Assembly: GCA_029204225.1 (NCBI GenBank)
Contig: CM055093.1
Location: 33,410,842 to 33,474,841 of the forward strand
DNA length: 64,000 nt
Direction: 5' to 3'
Source: Diphasiastrum complanatum
Lineage: Eukaryota; Streptophyta; Lycopodiopsida; Lycopodiales; Lycopodiaceae
Within the stretch, counting starts at the first letter, position 1. The number at the start of each line of letters is the position of its first letter. This document shows positions 32,340-43,345 of the stretch, one piece after another. The notes below the pieces were generated by a model that was given only the letters and a program-made list of their open reading frames with translations, searched no databases and was not told the DNA's origin. Position numbers and translations under genes: made by a program.

Positions 32340-32560
32340 TCTGCTTTTATTGGAGAAAGAAGAGCACGGGAGAGAGAGAGAGACAGAGGATGTGCGTACT
32401 GATATACAATAAAGGTGCACGATGTCGTTTGCGACCGCCCAGTTGGATCCTAGCCACGCGTCAGATCTGCCACGTGGACCTTCTGTAAATTAGAATAATA
32501 TATCCACGGTGGCGGGCTCAAACTTTTAGCGAACGAGAGAGAGAGAGAGAGTGAGTTTTA
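32340..32560 (-). promoter_or_regulatory. upstream region of RTN4IP1-like gene: G-box and GA tracts
   Basis: About 340-560 bp upstream of the start codon. The perfect palindrome CCACGTGG at 32470-32477 is a G-box, a site for plant bZIP/bHLH factors. GA/CT tracts at about 32372-32386 and 32536-32551 resemble GAGA elements common near plant promoters. No clear TATA box was found at the right distance from the ATG. Confidence 0.4.
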
Positions 32561-34619
32561 AACCTGAAGACACAAGAGTCGCACGTAGAGGAAGAAAAGC
32601 AAAGGGTGACGCGGCCTTAAGTCTATCTCATTTTATGAAGCATACATTTTACATTTTTGCCTACTTCCCAATCTCACACATTTACCATCCTTAGATTTTC
32701 TCGCTCGCTACGAGGGGAGCAACTAAGGCTTTGCAACTACGCTTGCTATGGCCATCATGGGACCCTCCCTTAATCCAATGGTGGAGGAGGCTTGATGGAT
32801 GCTTGAGACAGTCACAACTCTCATGATAGTCGCACTCCAGAGTATGGTCTCCTCTGAGATGTAGCATGGATCCAATGGGGTGAATTTAAGCTGGGTTTTC
32901 GAGAGCAGGTGGATAATGGGTGAGATCCAACTTGTACCTAAGGGAGGGCTAGTAAACCAGCCGTCAACCTAACCAAGGTACACAACCGCCCCACTTGAAG
33001 TTTTAGCTGGATGGTTGTAATTAGGCTGAATGAGTTTGCTAACAAGTGTAAAGTAGATAGTACTTCATAAAAGTCGTTTAGGTAACGAGTGGGGCATCAT
33101 GTCATCATCTTGTCATCAACTCAACTACAATGGATCAGCCCTCTCACCACCAACAAGAGATTTTGTGTAACTTGGATATTGGCAAATACAAACAAGTCTC
33201 TCTTCTGACTTCGCTTTGTGACTACCACAGATCCGGAATATACATCGGCTTCTTGTCATAATCGTCCACCACCTCTAGTCGAGAGGTTTTCATTTCAAGA
33301 AGGTTGCCATCACTTGATTTTGGTTGTCATCTCCATTCAATATTGCAATAAGTTCAAAGAAACGATTGTGCAAGATGATGGAAGAACATCAAGATGTCTC
33401 TCTTTCAAATGCATTACAACTTGCAAATTGAACCTTTCAAAAGCTTATTACCCTTAAAGTTCCATGTTGCACTACTTTGAAATGGACGATGAGGTCAGCA
33501 TAGCAAGCTCACTTACAATACCCGACAAGATGACACAAGGAAGGTCATACATTCTTAACTTTAATTGACAATATTTGACATTCAATCTTGTTATGTTAAA
33601 TCTCATAGCTATAAAATCTTGCACTTCATGGTTTCAAGGTGGGAGTTGTTACATGTTAGCTATTGGACAAGTATTGTTAATGGGGCCTTTAATCTTTATT
33701 TAGCACCAACGGGTTTCAGAAAATGGATGCTTGACTTATGGAAACTTCCTCCTCCCACAAGCCCACCTCCCCGCCCCCCATCACTTACCTAAAGATATGT
33801 GGATGTGCGTAGCTCCCTCCACTGGCAAGTGGACTTATCCCATGTTGTTTTTATGTCCACCATACGGGATGCCACTCCCACCTTTTTTGAAAGGAGGGGG
33901 GACACCACTCTAAATAGTTGTGAATCGTTATGAAGGTCATTCGACATGGTGTATTTTTTTGCATAACGCTTCAAGGTTATGATGAAGTTGGGGCTGGTTC
34001 TTACCCTAAGCAAATTTCTACAAAAAGAATAGCATGAAGTTTGATAATTTGGTCATAGATTGTTTGTTCTTCACTTTCATGGATTTAAAGATCTTACGAC
34101 TTGATTAAGCTTGTTATTGAGGCTTGGGCTAGAGATAACAGATTTGACAAACTCATCTTGAATAGAAGGTTTGGAATTGGGAGACTTATTCATAATGTAT
34201 ATAGAAGCTATTTTGGTGTCTATAATATAGAGGAAGATAAAGCCATCAATATGGGGATCATCAAATTAATTGGTGAAGTTCCAAATGTCCATAGCCTTAA
34301 TCTCGCCCAATAAAAAAGAAAGATGTAAAATTGATCCAGTCTTGCAAAGATAAAAATAAGAAACTAAATTGCCACTCATCCACATGTGATTTTTCAAATA
34401 TCTCGTTACTTCTATACCATCAAGCAAAGATAGTTAAATTTGGAATGGGTACTAATAAACCAACTTCACATAAGAGATCATCCAAAGGTCAGTCATTCAG
34501 ACACAAAGAGAATATTATCCGGCATTTCCACCTCCAGTTAGTACATGCTTTCAAGCCATTGTTAATATTATCCAACATTTCCACCTCTTGTTGTAAGGGA
34601 AAGCACCTCAAGATCTTGC
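32561..34619. other. intergenic, no feature recognised
   Basis: About 2 kb upstream of the host gene without a recognisable gene. Short frames at 33218-33913 and 34101-34313 have no recognisable domain and look like chance frames. Confidence 0.4.
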
Positions 34620-35075
34620 TCACAAGACACACACATAAAGGAATAACAGTGGAGCAAAACCACCCAACCAATAAGAAGCCATCGATCAATCTCTGATAGC
34701 ATTACCCCCGAGCCATGGGACAGGATGCAGGTGTAGAGAAAAAAAATTGGTAAAAAAAATTGAATTTGAAATGATAGTAGGGCGAGTTCCCACCTTGACA
34801 TATAGGCTCAACTTTTATTGTGCATGCCCCCAAGCAAGCCAATATATCCCCACAAAAGCTTTTCATTACTATTGATACTTTACACCATGTCATCCTAACC
34901 CATGCACTAGCTCCACATGTCATAAGATATGTGATTGGGTCCTCACAAGGTTATTAATTACATTTATGGCCCAGTCCAGAATAACAAGTCGTGACCAATC
35001 AACTCGAGTACCGGAGTTATGTGGATCCAAGTCTAGGATTATGCCGAATCCTATTTGTAGGACGTGGACGTAACA
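34620..35075 (-). repeat. gypsy 3' LTR (left boundary approximate)
   Basis: Its minus-strand start is TGTTACGTCCACG at 35075, immediately after a G-rich polypurine tract (35076-35101 on the plus strand, almost all C). It is similar to 42620-43075 over its whole length, sharing for example GGAGCAAAACCACCCAACC and GGTCCTC.CAAGGTTATTA. The left end is estimated from where similarity stops. Confidence 0.55.
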
Positions 35076-35101
35076 TTCCCCCCCAACCCCCACCCCCCCC
35101 T
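35076..35101 (-). other. gypsy polypurine tract
   Basis: A run of purines on the minus strand (G-rich with few A and T interruptions) directly before the LTR start TGTTACG. It is the primer for plus-strand DNA synthesis in LTR elements. Confidence 0.6.
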
Positions 35102-35891
35102 GAACTGCTTATGTCCTTAGAAGTAGAACTTTAAGAAAATTCTTCTTTATGCTTTCAACTCTCTCCCACGAATCATCATCCTCAATTCAACTCTTCCACT
35201 AAATCAAGCACTCAAAGATCGAACAATTTCTCAATTGTGTTCTCTCTGCGTACTCTCTCAGGTTCCAAAGGTACACCAAGTGATAAATCTTCTAAATGTG
35301 ATAAATCTTCATTAGATCCAATTGTATCACCTTCATGTAAATTAAATTTTTGCTGGCAATACCTTTTCTCAGATTATTGAGCGTCTCACCACTTTGGCAT
35401 CATCCCCTTAAATCTCTGAAAAGAAATTGTAAATCCAATAAATGATTTTAACTTGCTTAACGGTTTGCGGGATTGGCCAATTAACAACTATCTTGATTTT
35501 GTCCTCGTTAATCTTGATCCCATAAGTAGTGATATTATGACCGCGATAAACCAGCTCATGCTTTAATAATGGATTCCTTAGCATAGCTTGCCAGAGTTTT
35601 GTCAATGCAATTTTGATATGCTCTATGTGTTCCTCTAAGGTCTTACTGTAGATGAAAATATCATCTAGAAACACTACCACAAAGTTGCTCAAATATGGAC
35701 GAGATCAATTGTTCATTATTTGTTGGAATGTCGTTGGAATATTTGTTAGCCCAAAAGGCAACACCAAGAACTCATTGATGCGAAATCTGCCTCAGAAAAC
35801 GCAAATTCCAGTCAAAGCTCTGGTGGCGAACTTATGGGGGTCTCTCAAACTTTTCTCGAAATTTTGGCGTATTTATGTTCGAGAATAATTT
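35102..35891 (-). pseudogene. gypsy RT fused by deletion to pol C-terminus
   Basis: The right part (35408-35860) is RT: FGLTNIPTTFQQIMN, then [20 protein letters not shown] with FLDD as catalytic box and RNPLLKHELVYRGHNIT. At about 35400 it jumps to the end of pol, where RKGIASKNLI and QLRNCSIFECLI.WKS.IEDD (chromodomain-like) precede the polypurine tract. RNase H and integrase are deleted. The right end at 35891 is cut by the copia LTR starting at 35892. Confidence 0.65.
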
Positions 35892-36797
35892 GTGTTGGAT
35901 CAATCAGGCTCTGTAACACAACAAAATAAAACGAGACGAAATCTAGAGGAAAACGAAATGAAGTGAAAACTTAAACAAGCTCTAATATTGATTCATGCTG
36001 GAAGCATCGAGATCGCGAAACGAAACGAAACACGAAACACGAAGCGAAGCGAAAAACGAAATCAGTTTGTCAAGAATTCAGATATGATTGCTGGTCACTA
36101 CCAGTTATGTCATTCCTACAATCCTTCAGAGTGTAGACAGACACTATTGATCTACGTTAACATATTAATATAACATTCAACAAAATCAAACCAATGTGCG
36201 GAATTGAATAAACAAGTGAATCAGATACACGAATAATATCAGACAAAATTTACTCGAGATCATGCAATCACACAAAATAATCTGTGCATAACAGCTACAA
36301 TATTATCTATTGGTTTTCTTGATTTCTAGCACTGCATGACAAATCCACGCAGTGCATTGACGTGAGAGAAATACAGTTCTCCCACGATCCGTGTCTCGCT
36401 TACTAGCGGACTTCTGGATCTACAAATCCTCTTACAAAATTGTCTCGCTCACAAGCGGACATGTATTCTGTGTATTTCGTCTTCTTGTATTATGCATCAA
36501 GCAGTAAGTATATGGTTCGCGAACCTTTTTTTTTTGTGTCGCGTCGTGTAACTTCCAGATCAGAGAGATTAAACATCTACAACTAATCACGAATTACAAG
36601 AGTGGCAGATTAGCCACGTTCTAGAGTACTTCTGTTGATGTCATGATATCTGATCAAATATTTGTACCCCATGGTACTTGCCTGATCTTTGTGGTCCTTT
36701 GTGGAGCACCACTGACTTTGTGTCGTGTCGTCTTTTGTCAAAAATTCAGGATTGAAAGCTAGCAAAGCTTTGGCAATAGAAACATTTTGTTTCTTCA
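35892..36797 (-). repeat. full-length copia LTR
   Basis: 906 bp, starting TGAAGAAACAAAATG (36797 downward) and ending ATTGATCCAACA at 35892, so with TG...CA ends. It contains GGTTCGCGAACC at 36514-36525. The segment 35892-36136 (U5 side) is absent from the four copies to the right. Confidence 0.7.
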
Positions 36798-39395
36798 CAC
36801 AGACACTATTGATCTACGTTAACAGATTAATATAGCATTCAACAAAATCAAACCAATGTGCGTAATTGAATAAACAAGTGAATCAAATACACGAATAATA
36901 TCAGTCAAAATTTACTCGAGATCATGCAATCACACAGAATAATATGTGCATAATAGCTACAATATTATCTATTGATTTTCTTGATTTCTAGCACTGCATG
37001 ACAGATCCACATAGTGCATTGACGTGAGAGAAATACAGTTCTCCCACGATTCGTGTCTCGCTTACTAGCAGAATTCTGGATCTACAAATCCTCTTACAAA
37101 ATTGTCTCACTCACAAGCGGACATGTATTCTGTGTATTTCGTCTTCTTGTATTATGCATCAAGCAGTAAGTATATGGTTCGCGAACCTTTTTTTTTGTGT
37201 CGCATCGTGTAACTTCCAGATCAGAGAGATTAAACATCTACAACTAATCACGAATTACAAGAGTGGCAGATTAGCCACGTTCTAGAGTACTTCTGCTGAT
37301 GTCATGATATCTGATCAAATAGTTGTACCCCATGGTACTTGCCTAATCTTTGTGGTCCTTTGTGGAGCACCACTAACTTTGTGTCGTGTCATCTTTTGTC
37401 AAAAATTCAAGATTGAAAGCTAGCAAAGCTTTGGCAATAGAAACATTTTGTTTCTTCACACAGACACTGCTGATCTACGTTAACAGATTAATATAGCATT
37501 CAACAAAATCAAACCAATGTGCGAAATTGAATAAACAAGTGAATCAAATACATGAATAATATCAAACAAAATTTACTCGAGATCATGCAATCACACAGAA
37601 TAATATGTGCATAATAGCTACAATATAATCTATTGATTTTCTTGATTTCTAGCACTGCATGACAGATCCACATAGTGCATTGACGTGAGAGAAATACAGT
37701 TTTCCCACGATTCGTGTCTCTCTTACTAGCGGAATTCTGGATCTACAAATCCTCTTACAAAATTGTCTCGCTCACAGGCGGACATGTATTCTGTGTATTT
37801 TGTCTTCTTGTATTATGCATCAAGCAGTAACGGTTCGCTAACCTTTTTTTTTTTAGTCACGTCGTGTAACTTCCGGATCAGAGAAATTAAACATCTACAA
37901 CTAATCACGAATTACAAGAGTGGCAGATTAGCCACGTTCTAGAGTACTCTGTTGATGTCATGATATCTGATCAAATATTTGTACATGGTACTTGGCTGAT
38001 CTTCGTGGTCCTTTGTGGAGCACCACTAATTTTGTGTCATGTCGTGTCGTGTCGTCTTTTGTCAAAAATTCAAGATTGAAAGCTAGCAAAGCTTTGGCAA
38101 TAGAAACATTTTGTTTCTTCACACAGACACTGCTGATCTACGTTAACAGATTAATATAGCATTCAACAAAATCAAACCAATGTGCGGAATTGAATAAACA
38201 AGTGAATCGGATACACAAATAATATCAGACAAAATTTACTCGAGATCATGCAATCACACAGAATATGTGCATAACAGCTACAATATTATCTAATGATTTT
38301 CTTGCTTTCTAGCACTGCATGACAGATCCATGCAGTGCATTGACGTGAGAGAAATACAGCTCTCCCACGATTCGTGTCTCACTTACTAGCGGACTTCTGG
38401 ATCTACAAATCCTCTTACAAAATTGTCCCGCTCACAGGCGGACATGTATTATGTGTATTTCGTCTTCTTGTATTATGCATCAAGCAGTAAGTATATGGTT
38501 CGCGAACCCTTTTTTTTTTTTTGTGTGTCGCGTCATGTAACTTCCAGATCAGAGAAATACACATCCGTGGTCCTTTGTGGAGCACCACAGATTTTGTGTC
38601 ATGTCATGTCGTGTCGTGTCCTTTGTGGAGCACCACTGATTTTGTGTCGTGTCGTCTTTTTGTCAAAATCTCAAGATTGAAAGCTAGCAAAGCTTTGGCA
38701 ATAGAAACATTTTATTTCTTCACACAGACACTGCTGATCTACGTTAACAGATTAATATAACATTCAACAAAATCAAACCAATGTGCGAAATTGAATAAAC
38801 AAGTGAATCAGATACACGAATAATATCAGACAAAATTTACTCGAGATCATGCAATCACACGGAATAATATGTGCATAACCGCTACAATATTATCTATTGA
38901 TTTTCTTGAGAGTCTAGCACTACATGACAGATCCACGCAGTGCATTGACGTGAGAGAAATACAGTTCTCCCACGATTCGTGTCTCACTTACTAACGGACT
39001 TCTGGATCTACAAATCCTCTTACAAAATTGTCTCGCTCACAGGCGGACATGTATTCTATGTATTTCCTCTGCTTGTATTATGCATCAACCAGTAAGTATA
39101 TGGTTCGCGAACGTTTTTTTTTTGTGTCGCGTCGGGTAACTTTCAGATCAGAGAGATTAAACATCTACAACTAATCACGAATTACAAGAGTGGCAGATTA
39201 GCCACGTTCTAGAGTACTTCTATTGATGTCATGATATCTGATCAAATATTTGTACCCCATGGTACTTGGCTGATCTTCGTGGTCCTTTGTGGAGCACCAC
39301 TGATTTTGTGTCATGTCGTGTCGTGTCGTCTTTTGTCAAAAATTCAGGATTGAAAGCTAGCAAAGCTTTGGCAATAGAAACATTTTGTTTCTTCA
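36798..39395 (-). repeat. four tandem partial LTR copies (601-673 bp)
   Basis: The units are 36798-37458, 37459-38121, 38122-38722 and 38723-39395. Each runs from CACAGACACT to TTTGTTTCTTCA, that is the LTR start (U3) through an internal breakpoint, without the last 245 bp of the LTR. Sequence identity is high, with small indels; the third is shorter because about 60 bp is missing before its right end. Each has the palindrome GGTTCGCGAACC or a one-base variant. The array multiplies the LTR promoter-proximal part five-fold with the complete copy. Confidence 0.85.
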
Positions 39396-40065
39396 GCTCT
39401 CTCTCAAAGCATGATAGCTCGACGACTCCAAGACTGCTCCTCTGTTTTTCGAATAGACCTTTGTCTAAGGCCTTTGTGAAGATGTCAGCGACCATGTCTT
39501 TTGTTCCAATGAAAGTAGTCTGCAGCATCTTTTTCATGATCAGATCCCTTATCAGGTGGTACTTGATCGCAATGTTTTTCGTCCTTGAGTGAAACACAGG
39601 GTCTTTTGTCAGATGTATTGCAGATGTGTTGTCCATTTGCAAAACCAGAGGTTCATTCCTCGTTTCGCCCAGTTCGTCAGGGAACTGTTTGAGCCAAATT
39701 ATTTCATTGGCCATCTTTGTTGCTGCTACATACTCTGCTTCACAGGATGACTGAGCCACAATGGTCTGCTTCTTGCTAACCCAGAGAATTGTTGCTCCTG
39801 ACATGATGGTGCATCCTCTTGAGACACTTTTGTAGTCGTCCTTCAGAGATGCCCAGCTAGCATCACTGTAGGAAAGCATCTGGAACTCTGCATCACGAAA
39901 ATAACACAAATCAAAATCTTTTGTTAATTGAAGATATTGCAAAATTTGTTTTGCAATCTTCCTATGAGTCGAGCCTGGATTTGTACAGAATTGGCTCATC
40001 CTGAACACAGCATAAGCAATGTTAGGACATGTGTTATTTACAAGGTACATCAATGATCCAATCAG
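39396..40065 (-). pseudogene. copia RNase H domain, 3' end of pol
   Basis: A long open frame reads MYLVNNTCPNIAYAVFRMSQ, YSDASWASLKDDYKSVSRGC, VAQSSCEAEYVAATKMANE, LVLQMDNTSAIHLTKDPVFH, SRTKNIAIKYHLIRDLI and MVADIFTKALDKGLFEKQR. These are the four acidic positions and the ADIFTKAL ending of copia RNase H. The frame runs on into the LTR (KKQNVSIAKALLAF). It is open throughout but lacks the rest of pol, so it is a fragment. Open frame and high LTR similarity suggest a young insertion. Confidence 0.85.
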
Positions 40066-41956
40066 CCAAATGAGTTCAAGGACTATTGTTCAGCGAACAG
40101 CATCGAGCAACAACGAGCAACAACTTGTTGCTTCCTATTCTCCATAGTCGAATGGACTGGCCGAAAGAAAGAACAAGACCTTAGTGGAATCTGTCAAATG
40201 CGTGATAACGCATGCTTCTTTGCCCATATCATTCTGGCAACATGTTGTATCGATAGTAGCTTACATGCATAATCTATGTATAACTAAAGATTTACCTGAC
40301 AGCCAAATTCCTCATGAGGTTTGGATAGGATTCGAACCTTTATTAAAACATTTGAGAGTATTCGGATGCACTGCTAATGCTCATATCCCAAAGGACAATA
40401 GAAAGAAATTAGATGAGCCTTAGCATGTTAGATACACTAATCAGTTCGCTCACTATTCTATTCAGGAGCCAACCATAGTTGAGGAAGCTGTCAACAGACA
40501 GAAAAGTAATTGACTGCAAATGGATCTTTAAAATCAAATATAAAGCAGATGGTAGACAAAAGAAAAGCTCGACTCGTGGCAAAGGGATTTTCACAAATTC
40601 CCAATATCGACTACTTCAAAACCTTCAGCCCAGTCGTGCACACCTCTATTCGACTACTACTTTCATATGTTGCTGCAGCAGATTTTGAGGTACACTAGAT
40701 GGATGTACAAACAACACTCCTCAATGGAGTTATCGAGGAGGACATCTACATGATCCAGCCTGAAGGCTATATTCTCAATGGTCAAGAAGACCAGGTATGC
40801 AAACTCCATAAAGCTTTGTACGGTCTGAAACAATCATCCAGAGCATGGTTTCATCGAATCAACACTTTCTTGATCGATCATGGATTCCAACCTAGCTCTG
40901 TAGACTGTAATGTATATTTCAAAGCTGGTAATCAATTCTTTTTTATCATCACACTCTACGTGGATGATACATTGTTGTTCGGCAACAACATTGCTCTGAA
41001 AAAGGACATGAAGAGAATGCTATCTCAAGAGTTCGAAATGATAGATCTTGGAGAAGCACACTATTGTCTCGGGATTCGAATTCACAGAGATATAAGTCAA
41101 AGACTTATATATATCACCCAGCAGAGGTACTTCCACAACTTGTTGTTGAAATTCAATTTCATGAATTGCAAGCCTGTACATAATCCCATGGATCCAGGTC
41201 TCAAATTATCCAACAAACAGTGCTCTCAGACCAATGAGGAGAAGGATAAAATGAAGGAGTATCCATACCAATCTATTATCGGATTTCTGATGTATGCAAT
41301 GATCTTGACCAGGCCAGATCTTGCATATGCCATCAGTTCCTTGAGTCAATACATGACCAATCTTGGCATGATCCATTGGAAAGCTCTTTTAAGAGTTATC
41401 AGATATGTACGAGCTACTATCGACCTCTATATCTGCTATGGTAATGATAATTCATCTGACCATACACTTCATGGATATATAGATGCAAATTGGGCAGGTG
41501 ATATCAACACCAGAAAAATGACTTCTGGATATGTCTTCTTGTTTAACAATGGTTCAATATTTTGGAACAGTAAAAAAACAAACCTCCATCGCAATGTCAT
41601 CTACAGAATCAGAATACATTGTAGCCTCTCAAGCTACCAAAGAAGTAGTTTGGTTGAGGAATTTAATTATTGTCTGATATTGGTCTCAGACAATTTGCTC
41701 CAACAATGATTCAGTGCAACAATCAGAGTGCTATTGCATTATTGATCAATCCTAGATTTTACTCTAGGATCAAGCACATCAAGATCAGGTACCACTACAT
41801 CAGGAGCATGATACTCAACAAGGAGGTAAGTCTAAAATTTTGCAAGACCCTATATATGACAGCTGACATATTTACAAAGGGATTGAATCAAAAAGCACAC
41901 AAGAATTTTTGTGCTATCTTGAATTCAAAAATCAAGGCATTCAAGGATCCAAATTA
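40066..41956 (+). pseudogene. copia pol fragment: integrase end, RT, RNase H (plus strand)
   Basis: Integrase begins abruptly with NEFKDYCSANSI, then WTGRKKEQDL/NKTLVESVKCV and [92 protein letters not shown] and TLYVDDTLLFGNN (YVDD intact). RNase H: GYIDANWAGDINTRKMTSGY, CNNQSAIALLINPRFYSRIK, HIKIRYHYIRSM and ADIFTKGLNQ. It has a stop at 40696 and frameshifts near 40440, 41580 and 41670. Gag, protease and the first half of integrase are lost at the junction with the opposing copia. The family differs from the 35.9 and 48.4 kb copias. Confidence 0.85.
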
Positions 41957-41965
41957 AGGTGGGGG
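41957..41965 (+). other. copia polypurine tract
   Basis: AGGTGGGGG directly before TGTTGGATTT, the start of the 3' LTR. Primes plus-strand synthesis in active relatives. Confidence 0.7.
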
Positions 41966-42163
41966 TGTTGGATTTCTATTCTCTCCATCCCTATATTTCT
42001 GTCACTAACTGTTGTAAATACTTGTATAGTTGCATACTCTGCAGAAATACACTTGCTTCTTGACAGAGTCTGTAGAAATACAAAGGAATCGGTGATAGTG
42101 TTTTCAATAGTTCAATTATCCATGTCACAAAGTAAAAAAATTTCAAATTAAATTTGTTTTTTG
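41966..42163 (+). repeat. copia 3' LTR, 5' part
   Basis: Begins TGTTGGATTTC right after the polypurine tract. About 200 bp is recognisable as LTR before the palindromic repeat array starts; the LTR end was not found and may be interrupted by that array. Confidence 0.5.
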
Positions 42164-42480
42164 CAGCCTCTAACTCCAAAGGTAGCACGCCGGCGTGCAC
42201 GGGAGACCCCCGAATTTTTTTTTGTAGCTTCCAAAGGTAGCACGCTGGTGTGCACGAGAGACCACTCGATTTTTTTTTAGGGCAGTCTCCCGTGCAAGCC
42301 AGCGTGCTAGGTTTGGAGGCTACAATTTATTTATTTTTTTTCAGGCGGCCTTGTCGTGCACGCCGGCGTGCTAGGTTTGGAGGCTACAAATTTTTTTTCC
42401 TCATTTCATATAGCATGTCAGCATGCTATCTTTAAATGTTGCAATTATTATTTTTGTTTTACGTAGCACGTCGGCTTACT
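42164..42480. repeat. inverted array of GCACGCCGGCGTGC palindromes
   Basis: Six units of about 55-65 bp. Two in one orientation (CCAAAGGTAGCACGC.GG.GTGCACG.GAGACC, at 42165 and 42226) are followed by four in the opposite orientation (GTGCTAGGTTTGGAGGCTACAA, at 42281 and 42345, and two diverged ones near 42410 and 42465). Each has a poly(T) stretch beside it. The centre of the best units is a perfect 14-bp palindrome. The whole can fold into a long foldback. It may be a foldback transposon or a replication-slippage array; no coding sequence. Confidence 0.65.
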
Positions 42481-42619
42481 ATGTTTTGAGGTTGAAATAA
42501 ATATTCTGAGATAATATTTTTACCCAAAATTTGATTCACAAATGTGTCAAAATAGCTTTTCTATTTTATAATTTACTCGGTTAGCACATTGACATTATAA
42601 AGACCACTAAGGAAAAACC

Positions 42620-43075
42620 CCTAAGATGAGGATAGGAAAATACAACAGGAGACACTATGGAGCAAAACCACCCAACCAAACCTAGATCAATCCTAGATCT
42701 AGCCCCCAAGCCATGCCATGTGATAGCAAGAGGAGAAGAGAGCAACAAGTGACCTAAACCCAAGTTGTCAACATGAGAATCCCTATCCCAATATATAAAG
42801 AGTAGTTTTTTGTGCATGAACCCATGCAATTCCCATGCATGTCAACTATAAATAGATCACATCTCCTCATGCATTCCTCTTGCCTGAATCCGTCACATGT
42901 ACATGCACTACTCCATATATCTCAATTAGAGTGTTTGGGTCCTCTCAAGGTTATTAGTCACAAACAGGCCTTAACATGGAATTAAAATTTGGCATGACCA
43001 ATAATCTCAAACACTGGAGGGCCAGTCTACCATATTAGGACTATTCCATGTCCTTAGCTGAATATGGTCGTAGCA
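42620..43075 (-). repeat. gypsy 3' LTR remnant, related to 34620-35075
   Basis: Aligned by eye with the LTR at 34620-35075. The minus-strand start TGCTACGACC at 43075 matches TGTTACGTCC there, and the order of shared words is the same. Boundaries are approximate. Confidence 0.5.
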
Positions 43076-43345
43076 TTCTTCCTCCCTCAAACAGATTTTG
43101 TCCTCATAATGGGAAAAATAAGACATGAAATTATTCCTTAAGGCTTTAAGTTTTACCCATGAATCATTATTCTTAGTCTAATCTTTCCATCTGAATAAGT
43201 ACTCAAAGATGCAACAATTCTTCAATTGCTTGTCTCTACTCAGGAGTACTAACTCAAATCCCAAAGATACACTAAGCTATAAATCTTTCAAATGGGTTGA
43301 TCTTCTCCAAATAAAATTTCATCACCTTCATGTAATCCTAATCAA
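43076..43345 (-). pseudogene. gypsy pol C-terminus scrap
   Basis: Similar base by base to 35102-35345 (for example CACCTTCATGTAA and CAATT.CTCAATTG), which encodes the chromodomain-like end of gypsy pol, but too decayed to read a frame. The rest of the element is absent. Confidence 0.4.

Larger units (their letters stand above)
35892..40065 (-). mobile_element. copia 3' end with tandemly amplified LTR
   Basis: The minus-strand copia keeps the end of pol (39396-40065), then one LTR whose 3' end is complete (35892-36797) and four partial LTR copies between it and pol. It is the same family as the copia at 48411-54649: the RNase H proteins and the LTR start TGAAGAAACAAAATG agree closely. The 5' two thirds of the element are missing, and at 40066 it abuts integrase sequence of an oppositely oriented copia. 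Confidence 0.75.

Noticed and set aside
32279-32488. Small plus-strand ORFs opposite the RTN4IP1-like promoter
   Set aside because: Low-complexity cysteine/phenylalanine and arginine-rich frames over GA tracts; no start context or conserved motif.
33218-34313. Three small plus-strand ORFs as candidate host genes
   Set aside because: No recognisable domain, no splice structure, composition like surrounding non-coding DNA.
36798-39395. Regularly spaced repeats as a possible CRISPR array
   Set aside because: Units are 600-670 bp and each is a partial copia LTR; there are no short repeats with unique spacers and the genome is plant-like.
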